Below, one piece after another: positions 34,601 through 44,101 of a stretch of 64,000 nucleotides of DNA. Both the position numbers and the translations under genes were made by a program. Source of the DNA: Bacillus bingmayongensis. Lineage in GTDB: Bacteria; Bacillota; Bacilli; Bacillales; Bacillaceae_G. The notes beneath the pieces are model-generated. The model ran no database searches and was not told the DNA's origin. It worked only from the letters and a program-made list of their open reading frames with translations. The number at the start of each line of letters is the position of its first letter. The stretch's first letter is position 1. Location: assembly GCF_000299035.1 (NCBI RefSeq), contig NZ_JH921520.1:124242-188241 (forward strand), in the 5' to 3' direction.

Positions 34601-34631
34601 CCGCTCCTTATTTAGGGAGCGGATTCTTTTT
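34601..34631 (+). terminator. Terminator of pepV, displaced by a repeat
   Basis: CCGCTCC / GGAGCGG with a T-rich tail. It is now about 180 bp from the pepV stop because of the inserted bcr1-like element. Confidence 0.85.
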
Positions 34632-34700
34632 ATCCTTTTCTTGTTCAATTGAATGAGATACAAAAGAAAAGCAACACTAACAAAAAAGGAGAAGATATAA

Positions 34701-35255
34701 ATGGTCCCACATTATTTTTTAGCAGTGACTTTACCACGTCATATAAAAGAAATACTTGCGAATTATAAAGAGGAAATGAAGGACAAGTTACCATTTCGCT
34801 CATGGGTACATAAAGAAGACTACCATATTACACTTGCTTTTTTAGGGAGCGCGGCGCAGGAACAATTGCGAGGAATAGAGAAAGGATTACAACTCCTTGC
34901 GAATACACCCGAGTTAAATCTCATGCTGCAAAATTTTTCTACATTCGGCCTAGTAGAGAGCCCGCGCATATTTTGGGCTGGATTAAAAGAAAATCAAGCG
35001 TTATTTGATTTGCAAAAACAGGTGCATGCGATTTGTGAGAGAAATGGTTTTTCGCTTGAAACACGTCCCTATCATCCGCATATTACTGTTGCCCGTAAGT
35101 GGATGGGAGAAGAAAAATTTAATCCTAAAAATCTGAAGCAACTGGATGCGATATTGTTTCAGGCTGATACCATTACGTTGTACGAGTCTCACGTCCATAA
35201 AACTCCAAAGTATAAGCCAATTTATGAAATAAAGTTACAGAACCTTAAAGTGTAA
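34701..35255 (+). CDS. thpR: RNA 2',3'-cyclic phosphodiesterase (2H family, 2'-5' RNA ligase-like)
   Basis: 184 residues; AAAAGGAG lies before the ATG. The two H-x-T/S-x motifs of the 2H phosphoesterase fold are present: HITL (about residue 42) and HITV (about 128), about 85 residues apart as usual. Members open 2',3'-cyclic phosphates in RNA and can join 2'-5' ends in vitro; the cellular substrate is unclear. It has an 'LFDLQKQVHAICERNGF' helix typical of the ThpR/LigT group. It is monocistronic, and its downstream intergenic region is filled by two repeat elements. Confidence 0.9.
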   Translation: MVPHYFLAVTLPRHIKEILANYKEEMKDKLPFRSWVHKEDYHITLAFLGSAAQEQLRGIEKGLQLLANTPELNLMLQNFSTFGLVESPRIFWAGLKENQALFDLQKQVHAICERNGFSLETRPYHPHITVARKWMGEEKFNPKNLKQLDAILFQADTITLYESHVHKTPKYKPIYEIKLQNLKV

Positions 35256-35314
35256 AAACGTTTCTTATGAATGTGAATATACTATAGGAAATAGTAAGTT
35301 TGTGTGACGTCCGA

Positions 35315-35424
35315 TTTATCCTGTTATTTTCGGACAGTAAGAACCCCGTCTCAATATTCAGAAAGAAACAAGGAAGCTGGGTGGGGGATGAAGAAAACCC
35401 TCACTGATGGAAGTTTCACTTTAT
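35315..35424. repeat. bcr1-like element, internally deleted copy 4
   Basis: 110 bp with perfect TTTAT repeats at both ends (35315-35319, 35420-35424). It keeps the left end and the ACTGATGGAAGTTTCAC right end but lacks the central ACTGCCCGTAAAAACCC part of copies 1 and 3. Confidence 0.85.
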
Positions 35425-35450
35425 CTTTAGAGGATATCTATTTCTTACAG

Positions 35451-35646
35451 ATATATAAATCCATTTTGATTTTTTAATACAAAATCCCCTGCTATGTAAA
35501 GCAAAAAGTGATCTCACTAGTTTTCTCTCTTTGTTTTAACGTTGTACGGGGTGGGAAGAGGGTCTGACCGCTTCTATGAATGGCCAATTGCTCTCTCCCA
35601 CTTAAAAAGAGAAGCTTTATGTCGATTTTTCAATTTGTATTCATAG
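35451..35646 (-). repeat. Element B, copy 4 (reverse orientation)
   Basis: The reverse complement follows copy 2 (50460-50655) along its whole length: CATAGAAGCGGTCAG, GGGAGAGAGCAATTGGCC, GACATAAAGC, and an end with GGATTTATATA. It has diverged more than the other copies. It lies just 3' of bcr1-like copy 4 and 35 bp before the pullulanase start codon. Confidence 0.75.
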
Positions 35647-35681
35647 TTTCACTTTAATTTCGAGAATGATGGTGATTTTTT

Positions 35682-37823
35682 ATGCTGAAAGTAAAGCGTC
35701 CATTTGAAGCCTATTTAGATGAAATGAATAAAATTACAATTTTGCTCCCGCATACGTATGGAACAAGTCGGACATTTTTTATGCAGGAAGAAAATCATGT
35801 ATGGGAGCTTAGAATTGCTCAAATCATTTCTCTCTCAGATGCAACGAAGTATGAATGTTATATAGACTATCCAATTGATGTGGGAAAGTATTATACAGTG
35901 CGAGATGAACGAAATGAAGAAACAGATTTACAAATTGGAGCGGTTATTCGAACGGCTGTATTTGATGAAAAATACTATTATGATGGTAGCGATTTAGGAG
36001 CTTGTTATGGAAAAGAAAAAACAACTTTTAAAATGTGGGCACCTACCGCAAGACTTGCAAAAGTAAGAATTTATAAAAATGATAAAGAGTATGTGGATTA
36101 TGAGATGCAAAGAGAAGAGAATGGTGTTTGGTTTCATGTTTTACAAGGAGACTTTGAATTAGCACGATACACATTTCTCGTTTGTATTAATTTAATATGG
36201 AATGAAGCTGTAGATCCATATGCAAAATCTGTATCGGTGAACGGTAAGTATGGAATTGTGATTGATCTCGCGAAGACATATATAAAAGAACAAACTGCAT
36301 TACCTAAACTGGAATCTTTTACGGATGCAATTCTTTATGAATTGCATATTCGTGATGCCACTATGCATCCAAATAGTGGTGTGGAAAAAAAGGGGACATA
36401 TAAGGGATTAACAGAAGAGAATACGAAGGGGACACTTGGGACAGAAACGGCCTTTTCTTATATAAAAAAATTAGGAATTACACATGTTGAAATTTTACCT
36501 CTTCATCACTTTGCTGGAGTAGATGAAACACAGCCGTTTGCAGCCTATAACTGGGGCTATAACCCATTGTATTACAACGTACCAGCGGGAGTATATGCAA
36601 GCGACCCTGCCAATCCTTATAACCGAATCAAGGATTGTAAACAGCTTATTGAGAAGTTTCACGAACATGGACTCCGCGTAATTTTAGACGTTGTATACAA
36701 TCATGTATATGAAAGAGAAACGTCATCTTTTGAAAAACTTGTACCAGGATATTATTTCAGACATGATGAAAATGGCATGCCATCAAATGGAACGGGAGTT
36801 GGGAATGATATAGCATCAGAGCGAAAAATGATGCGGAAATTTATTGTTGATTCTGTTTTATATTGGCTTACTGAATATAAAGTTGACGGTTTTCGGTTTG
36901 ATTTAATGGGAGTTTTAGATATAGAAACGATGAATGAATTAGAACGGGAAGTAAGGAAAATAAAAAAGGATGCACTGTTATTAGGGGAAGGCTGGGATTT
37001 ACAAACACCGCTTCCAGCAGAAGAGAAGGCAATGCTTAACAATGCAAACAAAATGCCGCGAATTGCGCAGTTCAACGATCAATTTCGTGATGCGATAAAA
37101 GGAAGTACGTTTGATGTAAGTAAACGTGGTTTTGCATTTGGAGGAAGTGTAGACCTCATGCATTTGCAATATGTGTTAACAGGAAGTCTTGCAAATGAAA
37201 AAGGAGACGGATTATTTTTAGAACCTATTCAAAGTATTAATTATGTGGAATGTCATGACAATATGACGATGTGGGATAAACTCGTGCATAGTAATCAGGA
37301 AACGGAAGAGATACAAAAAAAGCGCCATCGCCTAGCGACAGCGATGACATTACTCTCACAAGGAATTCCATTTTTACATGCAGGACAAGAATTTTATCGT
37401 TCTAAGAAAGGGAATGAAAATAGCTACAATGCGCCTGATGAAATTAATCAGCTTGATTGGGATCAAAAAGAGAAAGAAATGGAAACAGTTTCTTATATAC
37501 AAGGATTGATCGCAATTCGTAAGGCGCATAGAGCGTTCCGTTTACAGGCGGCTCCCCTTATAAAGAAGCATATGACATTTTTACAAGCGCCTTCTACTGT
37601 TGTTGCGTATCATTTACAAAATGTAGGAGAGTTCGGCCCTTGGAAGGAAATTGTTGTTTTGTTTCATAATGGTGTGCAATTAGAAACAGTTTCATTGCCG
37701 AAACACGAAATGTGGTACGTATTAGCAGATGATACAAAAGCAAAAGTACAGCCAATTTCTTCATTTCAAGGAAGTGAACTTCAAATGGCTCCGATTAGCT
37801 CGTATATATTGGCGATAATGTGA
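35682..37823 (+). CDS. amyX: Type I pullulanase (GH13)
   Basis: 713 residues; weak site GGTGA. A CBM48-type domain (about 100-190, with FKMWAPTARLAKVRIY) precedes the (beta/alpha)8 barrel. Barrel motifs: ILDVVYNHVYE (region I), DGFRFDLMGVL (region II, nucleophile Asp), LLGEGWD (region III, acid Glu) and NYVECHDNMTMWDK (region IV); the pullulanase mark YNWGYNPLYYNVP is near residue 290. No signal peptide, so it acts inside the cell, cutting alpha-1,6 branches of pullulan-like or glycogen-derived glucans. The size and position match B. subtilis AmyX. Confidence 0.95.
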   Translation: MLKVKRPFEAYLDEMNKITILLPHTYGTSRTFFMQEENHVWELRIAQIISLSDATKYECYIDYPIDVGKYYTVRDERNEETDLQIGAVIRTAVFDEKYYYDGSDLGACYGKEKTTFKMWAPTARLAKVRIYKNDKEYVDYEMQREENGVWFHVLQGDFELARYTFLVCINLIWNEAVDPYAKSVSVNGKYGIVIDLAKTYIKEQTALPKLESFTDAILYELHIRDATMHPNSGVEKKGTYKGLTEENTKGTLGTETAFSYIKKLGITHVEILPLHHFAGVDETQPFAAYNWGYNPLYYNVPAGVYASDPANPYNRIKDCKQLIEKFHEHGLRVILDVVYNHVYERETSSFEKLVPGYYFRHDENGMPSNGTGVGNDIASERKMMRKFIVDSVLYWLTEYKVDGFRFDLMGVLDIETMNELEREVRKIKKDALLLGEGWDLQTPLPAEEKAMLNNANKMPRIAQFNDQFRDAIKGSTFDVSKRGFAFGGSVDLMHLQYVLTGSLANEKGDGLFLEPIQSINYVECHDNMTMWDKLVHSNQETEEIQKKRHRLATAMTLLSQGIPFLHAGQEFYRSKKGNENSYNAPDEINQLDWDQKEKEMETVSYIQGLIAIRKAHRAFRLQAAPLIKKHMTFLQAPSTVVAYHLQNVGEFGPWKEIVVLFHNGVQLETVSLPKHEMWYVLADDTKAKVQPISSFQGSELQMAPISSYILAIM

Positions 37824-37954
37824 CAAATCGCTACTTGACGATGAGAATGTAATAAATGTAGAATTGACAAAGGTGACGATTTCGATAAGTTGTCATTCTA
37901 TTATTAGTTTTGTAAAATAAAGTAAAAGGATGGGCGGTTCGTTTGTCCTCATTT

Positions 37955-37978
37955 CTTGGCTTATGCCAAGTTTTCTTT
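37955..37978 (+). terminator. Terminator downstream of amyX
   Basis: CTTGGC / GCCAAG with a TTAT loop, followed by TTTTCTTT. Confidence 0.75.
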
Positions 37979-38009
37979 CGTTTAACTAAAGTAAAAAATT
38001 TATATGAAT

Positions 38010-38046
38010 CCACAACATGTTCAAAAGGTGTTGCGGTTTTTCTTTT
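38010..38046 (+). terminator. Terminator-like hairpin in the ytmP leader
   Basis: CCACAACA / TGTTGCGG (one mismatch) followed by TTTTTCTTTT, 36 bp before the ytmP start codon. Confidence 0.55.
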
Positions 38047-38081
38047 CATAACTATAAAAGATAAGGATTTGTTAACGGGTA

Positions 38082-38879
38082 ATGAATATGGAATGGTTGG
38101 AACAATTATTAGGAGAAGAGTGGAGTCTTACACCAGCTGGTGGTGCAACGGGCGATGCATATATTGCGCAAAATGGACAACAAAAGCTATTTTTAAAGCG
38201 GAATACATCGCCTTTTTTGGCGGTATTATCGGCAGAAGGAATTGTTCCAAAATTACTTTGGACAAGAAGAGTGACAAACGGTGATGTGATTTCTGCTCAA
38301 AAGTGGCTTTCAGGGAAAAAGCTAGAGCCAGAGGATATGAAACTTGAACGTGTTGCGAAGCTTTTAAAAAAAATACATTCGTCTAAAGCGCTTGTGCAGA
38401 TGATACAAAGGCTTGGAAAGCAGCCGCTGCATGCACAGGAGTTATTAGAACAATTGTATTTTATTTTAAGGGGAGACATAAGAACGGATGAAACGATTCA
38501 GACAGGGCTAGGGTATTTAAAAGCCACACTGAAGGATATTGAATATGATGAGTTTGTCGTATGTCACTGTGACGTGAATCATAACAATTGGTTATTATCG
38601 GATGAAGATGAATTATTTTTAATTGATTGGGACGGAGCTGTTATTGCAGATCCTGCCCTTGATCTTGGCATGTTATTACATTGGTATGTTCCGCGTCACG
38701 AATGGGACGAGTGGCTAGGGGATTATGGGATTGAAATGAATGAATCATTGGTTCATCGTATGAAGTGGTATGTAGTGGCACAAACTATTTTATCTGTTCA
38801 ATGGCATACAACAAAAAAACAGCAAGCAGAAGCTGAATATTGGCATCAATACTTACAGCAACTACTTGCTTCAGAGTAA
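38082..38879 (+). CDS. ytmP: Choline/aminoglycoside kinase-like phosphotransferase (YtmP)
   Basis: 265 residues; ATG at 38082, with a second ATG two codons later equally possible. The fold is that of APH/choline kinases: a nucleotide-binding lobe (GGATGDAYIAQ..KLFLKRN, about 19-40), the catalytic loop VCHCDVNHNNWLL (about 160-172, Asp-His-Asn) and the metal site LIDWDGAVIADPALDL (about 180-195). The natural substrate is unknown; it is conserved beside trmB and ytzH in Bacillus. It does not imply antibiotic resistance. Confidence 0.88.
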   Translation: MNMEWLEQLLGEEWSLTPAGGATGDAYIAQNGQQKLFLKRNTSPFLAVLSAEGIVPKLLWTRRVTNGDVISAQKWLSGKKLEPEDMKLERVAKLLKKIHSSKALVQMIQRLGKQPLHAQELLEQLYFILRGDIRTDETIQTGLGYLKATLKDIEYDEFVVCHCDVNHNNWLLSDEDELFLIDWDGAVIADPALDLGMLLHWYVPRHEWDEWLGDYGIEMNESLVHRMKWYVVAQTILSVQWHTTKKQQAEAEYWHQYLQQLLASE

Positions 38880-38884
38880 ATAAA

Positions 38885-39163
38885 TTAAGAAAAATTGTCC
38901 ATTCCAGAAATCCATTGTGTGAGTTGCTCTTGATTATTGGAAATATGATTGTCTAGATCAGGAGAATATTTACCCGATTGACTATAGTAATATACATCGT
39001 TTAGCATTGCTTTTACATCGCTGTTCACACTATCGTTTGCAAGTAGTGATTGAATGAGCCGTTCTAATTGTTCGCACTCAGAAACCGTTCCACAGCAATC
39101 ACTTTGGTGATTGACTAAAATATCTTTTAAAACTTCTAATTGATGTTGTTGATTAATCGGCAT
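38885..39163 (-). CDS. ytzH: YtzH-like protein
   Basis: 92 residues from the ATG at 39163 (AAAGGATGATC upstream). It begins MPINQQHQLEVLKDILVNHQ and contains CCGTVSECEQLERLIQSLLA, the mark of the YtzH-like family, and ends in WISGMDNFS. Length and place (convergent with ytmP, before trmB) are as in B. subtilis. Helical and soluble; function not known. Confidence 0.88.
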   Translation of the reverse strand: MPINQQHQLEVLKDILVNHQSDCCGTVSECEQLERLIQSLLANDSVNSDVKAMLNDVYYYSQSGKYSPDLDNHISNNQEQLTQWISGMDNFS

Positions 39164-39337
39164 GACTGGATCATCCTTTCGATTGTTGTTCAATTTGAAC
39201 AAGTAAGAGAAATTTTCTGTTTCGTCATGGAGTAGCTAATCAGTGGCTAACGAAACGTTTCTATAGCAATGAAAGTTTCGTTCTATGCTCTTTGTAGTTT
39301 GTATCAAAATGGTACACCTTATACTTGAAAGAAGCGG

Positions 39338-39366
39338 ACCGAGTGCTCGTACGTACTTGGTTTTTT
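39338..39366 (+). terminator. Orphan terminator upstream of trmB
   Basis: CCGAGTGC / GTACTTGG stem with a TCGTAC loop and TTTTTT. No plus-strand gene lies upstream within 450 bp except ytmP, whose end is separated by convergent ytzH. It points to a short leader or small RNA that ends here before trmB. Confidence 0.65.
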
Positions 39367-39417
39367 GTTTGATAGATTGATCAAAAAAGAAAGAAGGAAT
39401 GAACCTTCAAAAAATAG

Positions 39418-40106
<689 letters not shown>

Positions 40107-40109
<3 letters not shown>

Positions 40110-40164
40110 ATTACGCTATTCTAGGGCAGTAAGAGCCCAACTCAAAATTCAAGTTTCACTTTAT
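40107..40164. repeat. bcr1-like element, minimal copy 5
   Basis: 58 bp with perfect TTTAT ends; only about 25 bp from each end of the full element remain (ACGCTATTCTAGGGCAG ... AAAATTCAAGTTTCAC). Confidence 0.8.
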
Positions 40165-40221
40165 GAAGTAAAATAATCTGAATTTTATGTTAAAATCAAA
40201 TAGAAAAGGGGGAATAAAGGA

Positions 40222-41085
40222 ATGGAATGTTTACAAATTGGAGGAATTAAAGTAACATGGCTGCGCGGTGGGAACACTCATTTAGATGCAGGAGCAATGT
40301 TTGGAGTTGTACCGAAAATTTTATGGTCTCGCAAATATAAACATAATGATACAAATCATATTTATTTACGGACAGACCCATTGCTTGTGCAAACGAAAGA
40401 TGGAAACATGCTTATCGACTCAGGAATTGGAAATGATAAAATGAATGAAAAGATGAAGCGAAATCAAGGTGTAACGGAAGAATCGTCAGTTGAAGTTTCT
40501 CTAGCTGATCTTGGTTTAAAATCTGAAGATATTGATTACGTATTAATGACGCACCTTCATTTCGATCATGCATCTGGTTTAACAAAATGGGAAAATGGTA
40601 TGCTTGTTCCAGTATTCCCGAATGCAAAAGTGTACGTGTCAGAAACAGAATGGAATGAAATGAGAAACCCAAATATTCGCTCACGTAATACATATTGGAA
40701 GGAAAATTGGGAGCCGATTATAGAACAAGTTGTTATCTTCAAAGAAGAAATACAAATTTCAGATGAAGTAAGGATGGTGCATACAGGCGGACATAGTGAT
40801 GGTCATGCTGTGATTGTTCTCGAAAGCCAGGGGGAAACGATGCTCCATTTAGCAGATTTATTGCCAACGCACGCGCATCAAAATGTATTATGGGTAATGG
40901 CTTATGATGATTATCCGATGACGTCCATTGAACATAAGCAAAAATGGATGAAGTATGGTGTAGAGAAAAAAGCGTGGTTCAGCTTCTATCATGATGCGTA
41001 TTACCGTGCTGTGAAGTGGGATGAGGACGGGAATATGGTTGAGAAGGTAGAACGAAAAGAGGAAAATGTATCAAGTAAAGTGTAA
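40222..41085 (+). CDS. ytnP: Metallo-beta-lactamase-fold hydrolase (YtnP)
   Basis: 287 residues; GGGGGAATAAAGG upstream. The zinc site [10 protein letters not shown] (HxHxDH, about 109-118) with later His residues in HTGGHSDGH (about 192-200), LADLLPTH and the final FYHDAYYR marks the MBL fold. It is close to B. subtilis YtnP, reported as a lactonase-like, signal-degrading enzyme; the substrate here is untested. Monocistronic, with a weak GGAGGG / CCCTCC hairpin after the stop. Confidence 0.9.
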   Translation: MECLQIGGIKVTWLRGGNTHLDAGAMFGVVPKILWSRKYKHNDTNHIYLRTDPLLVQTKDGNMLIDSGIGNDKMNEKMKRNQGVTEESSVEVSLADLGLKSEDIDYVLMTHLHFDHASGLTKWENGMLVPVFPNAKVYVSETEWNEMRNPNIRSRNTYWKENWEPIIEQVVIFKEEIQISDEVRMVHTGGHSDGHAVIVLESQGETMLHLADLLPTHAHQNVLWVMAYDDYPMTSIEHKQKWMKYGVEKKAWFSFYHDAYYRAVKWDEDGNMVEKVERKEENVSSKV

Positions 41086-41105
41086 GAAAGATAGGAACAT
41101 GGAGT

Positions 41106-41126
41106 GGAGGGGACTAACCCTCCTTT
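41106..41126 (+). terminator. Weak terminator of ytnP
   Basis: GGAGGG / CCCTCC with a 6-base loop and TTTC. Confidence 0.45.
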
Positions 41127-41296
41127 CAAAAAAGTGAGAGTGTTTCTGTTTTCTTTCAACTGCAAACTACTTCAGTGCAAAGATTTTTTGAAAGAATAAC
41201 TTTTAAAATTTTCTGAAAATTGTTATAATATTTCCGAGTTACTATATTGTTAGATGCTCTATACGAGAAGCGTTTTATTCGAAAGGGGGAAATATA

Positions 41297-42865
41297 TTGA
41301 ATATAACGATTGGAACTTTGCTTGAACTGACTACTGGAAATTATCCAAATAAAGAAGCGATTGTTGAACCGAAAAAACAGATTCGCTGGACATATACAGA
41401 ATGGAATGAACAGGTAAATAAGCTAGCTCATGCGCTCCAAAAAAGTGGAATACAAAAAGGTGATCGGGTCTCGACATTTCTCTTTAATAGTAGTGAACTA
41501 GCAACTACATGCTTCGCTTGTGCAAAAATTGGCGCCGTATTTAACCCAATTAATTTTAGATTAAAACCACAAGAACTCATTTATATATTAGAAGATGCTT
41601 CTCCTAAAATCGTACTTTTTGAAAAGCAATTATCCTCCCAAGTACAAAGCATTCATAAACAATTTCCTCATATTCAGTTCTGGTACATTGACCAAAATCA
41701 TCCACCGTTTTTTATTTCATACGAAGAAAAAATATTTAATGCATTACCGACATTTGAAACAGTAGAAGTAAAAGAAGATGATATTTGTTCCATTATGTAT
41801 ACAAGTGGAACAACGGGTTATCCGAAGGGAGTTCTTCATCGTCATCGAGAAATTATTGATCAAAGTTTAATAGGAATCGCATATTTACATTATACCGAGA
41901 ATAGTCGTGGTCTTGTAACAGCACCAATGTTTCATTGTGCTGAGTTACATTGTTGCTTCGTTCCAAGGGTACATAGCGGTGGCGCGAATATTATTCTGCA
42001 CCATTTCGATGCAAAGAATGTGCTCGAAACGATTGAAAAAGAGAAGGTTACAGTTATGTTTGCAGCACCTACAATGTGGAACATGATGTTGCAGGAAAAT
42101 TTAGGGCAGTACGATTTATCTTCTCTTAGGTATGGTTTATATGGAGCAGCTTCAATGGCGCCGGCACTTGTAAAAGCATGTGATAAAAAATTGAATGTTT
42201 CTTTAGTACAAGCTTATGGTATGACGGAAATGGGACCGGCAGTTACTTTTTTACGAGAGAATGAGCAGCTTACTAAAGTAGGCTCTGCAGGAAAGGCTGC
42301 ATATAATCATGAAATTCGTATTGTCCGTCCAAATGAAGAAGGCCCATCTGAGCCAAATGATATAATACGACCGTATGAAATTGGAGAAATTATTATGCGA
42401 GGTTCCTGTTTGATGAAAGGGTATTACAACAATGAGGAGGCGACAGCAAAAGCATTGTATAAAGGATGGTATCATTCGGGCGATTTGGGTTATGTAGATA
42501 CAGATGGTTACTTGTACGTTGCAGATCGCGTTGATGATATGGTCGTTAGCGGCGGAGAAAACATTTATCCACGTGAGGTCGAGGATTTTTTATATACACA
42601 TGAAAGTGTTTTAGATGTTGCGGTGCTTGGAGAAAAAGATGAGCTTTGGGGAGAAAGTGTTCTAGCATACATCGTTTCAAAAGATCAGTCTCTTACCGAA
42701 GAGATATTAGATGAGTATTGTAAGGTAAGTGATAAGCTTGCTGATTATAAACGTCCGCGTCGCTATGTATTTGTTGAACAACTTCCCAGAAATGCAAGTG
42801 GAAAAATTCAAAAGTTTATTTTGCGTAGTCAAGGGACAGAAGCGGAAGCTAAGGGGAGGATATGA
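41297..42865 (+). CDS. Acyl-CoA synthetase (AMP-forming), FadD-like
   Basis: 522 residues starting with TTG at 41297 (AAAGGGGGA upstream). The AMP-binding P-loop IMYTSGTTGYPKGVLH is at about 170-185, YGMTEMGPAV at about 310, YHSGDLGY (about 394) and the C-terminal catalytic RNASGKIQK Lys near 507. It activates a carboxylic acid, most likely medium or long chain, to its CoA thioester. It starts a four-gene operon with an acyl-CoA dehydrogenase, a 3-hydroxyacyl-CoA dehydrogenase and a thiolase, so it feeds a beta-oxidation-like route. The chain length is not predictable. Confidence 0.9.
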   Translation: MNITIGTLLELTTGNYPNKEAIVEPKKQIRWTYTEWNEQVNKLAHALQKSGIQKGDRVSTFLFNSSELATTCFACAKIGAVFNPINFRLKPQELIYILEDASPKIVLFEKQLSSQVQSIHKQFPHIQFWYIDQNHPPFFISYEEKIFNALPTFETVEVKEDDICSIMYTSGTTGYPKGVLHRHREIIDQSLIGIAYLHYTENSRGLVTAPMFHCAELHCCFVPRVHSGGANIILHHFDAKNVLETIEKEKVTVMFAAPTMWNMMLQENLGQYDLSSLRYGLYGAASMAPALVKACDKKLNVSLVQAYGMTEMGPAVTFLRENEQLTKVGSAGKAAYNHEIRIVRPNEEGPSEPNDIIRPYEIGEIIMRGSCLMKGYYNNEEATAKALYKGWYHSGDLGYVDTDGYLYVADRVDDMVVSGGENIYPREVEDFLYTHESVLDVAVLGEKDELWGESVLAYIVSKDQSLTEEILDEYCKVSDKLADYKRPRRYVFVEQLPRNASGKIQKFILRSQGTEAEAKGRI

Positions 42866-44010
42866 TGAGGCATAAGTATTTACAGGAGGAGCACCACATT
42901 TTTCGTGATGCTTTTCATAAATTTTTAGAAAAGGAAGCATATCCGTACTATAACGAATGGGAAAAAGAAGGAATGATTCCTCGTTCTTTTTGGACAAGTA
43001 TGGGGAATAAAGGTTTTCTTTGTCCGGTGGTAGATGAGCAGTATGGTGGAGCAGGTGCTGATTTTGGATATTCGGTTGTCATTAATGAGGAACTTGAAAA
43101 AGTTGGATCAAGTTTAATTGGGATTGGTTTGCACAATGACATTGTCGTACCATACTTCACGCAGTATGGAACAGAAGAACAAAAGAAGCGGTGGTTACCA
43201 AAATGTGTAAGTGGTGAGTGTATAACTGCAATTGCGATGACGGAGCCAGGGGCAGGATCTGACTTGGCAAGTATTCGAACAACTGCAAGAAAAGAAGGTG
43301 ATGATTATGTCGTGAATGGTGAAAAAACATTTATTACAAATGGTATTCATGCAGATTTAGTCGTCGTTGTTTGCAAGACTGATACAAATGTCAAGCCCGC
43401 TCATAAAGGCATGAGTTTGCTCGTTTTAGAAAGAGGAATGGAAGGATTTAAGAGAGGGAAAAAACTTAAAAAGATTGGCTTACATAGTCAAGATACAGCA
43501 GAACTTATTTTTGAAGATGTAAAAGTTCGGGCTTCTAATTTATTAGGAGAAGAAGGAAAAGGTTTTTATTATCTCATGGAAAAGTTGCAGCAAGAACGTC
43601 TCATCGTTGCAATTGCAGCGAAAACAGCGGCGGAAGTGATGCTACATTTAACGAAAAACTATGTCCAAGAGCGAAAAGCATTCGGAAAAAGTATAAGTGA
43701 TTTTCAAACAGTACAGTTTCGATTAGCAGAGATGTATACGGAAATTGAAATTGGCAGAACATTTGTAGATGACTGTATTACCGCTCATATGAATGGTGAG
43801 AACATCGTAACAAAAGTATCAATGGCGAAGTGGTGGTTAACAGACCTTGCAAAAAAAGTATCAGCGGAGTGCATCCAGCTGCACGGCGGATATGGATATA
43901 TGGAAGAATACGAGATTGCGCGGCGTCATCGTGATAGTTCAGTGAGCTCGATTTATGCTGGAACGAATGAGATTATGAAGAATATTATTGCGAAGAGTAT
44001 GGGCTTATGA
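42865..44010 (+). CDS. Acyl-CoA dehydrogenase
   Basis: 381 residues. The second of two adjacent ATGs (42865) is chosen since GGAGG lies 5 bases before it; it overlaps the previous stop by one base. FAD/substrate motifs: ITAIAMTEPGAGSDLA (about 117-132), GEKTFITNG (about 152-160), and at the C terminus CIQLHGGYGYMEEYEIARRHRD with IYAGTNEIMKNIIA (about 365). The catalytic Glu should be in the GTNE motif position. It oxidises acyl-CoA to 2-enoyl-CoA and passes electrons to ETF. Confidence 0.92.
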   Translation: MRHKYLQEEHHIFRDAFHKFLEKEAYPYYNEWEKEGMIPRSFWTSMGNKGFLCPVVDEQYGGAGADFGYSVVINEELEKVGSSLIGIGLHNDIVVPYFTQYGTEEQKKRWLPKCVSGECITAIAMTEPGAGSDLASIRTTARKEGDDYVVNGEKTFITNGIHADLVVVVCKTDTNVKPAHKGMSLLVLERGMEGFKRGKKLKKIGLHSQDTAELIFEDVKVRASNLLGEEGKGFYYLMEKLQQERLIVAIAAKTAAEVMLHLTKNYVQERKAFGKSISDFQTVQFRLAEMYTEIEIGRTFVDDCITAHMNGENIVTKVSMAKWWLTDLAKKVSAECIQLHGGYGYMEEYEIARRHRDSSVSSIYAGTNEIMKNIIAKSMGL

Positions 44011-44101
44011 CGATGAATATGCAAGACCATTTCAAAACAAATGAGACGTTGTTGAAATACATTACATAGAAAAATTGAAAAGTAATGATAGGAGGAATAT
44101 G

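Larger units (their letters stand above)
37824..38081 (+). other. Intergenic region between amyX and ytmP with two hairpins
   Basis: It contains a TTGACA with TGACAA / TTGTCA inverted halves near 37863-37896, a hairpin terminator CTTGGC-TTAT-GCCAAG with TTTTCTTT (37955-37978), and a second one (38010-38046). The second lies after any promoter near 37863, so it may be an attenuator in the ytmP leader. No gene is seen. Confidence 0.5.

Noticed and set aside
38082-38879. Aminoglycoside resistance gene
   Set aside because: YtmP has the kinase fold but is a conserved chromosomal gene beside ytzH and trmB; no sign of a resistance cassette.
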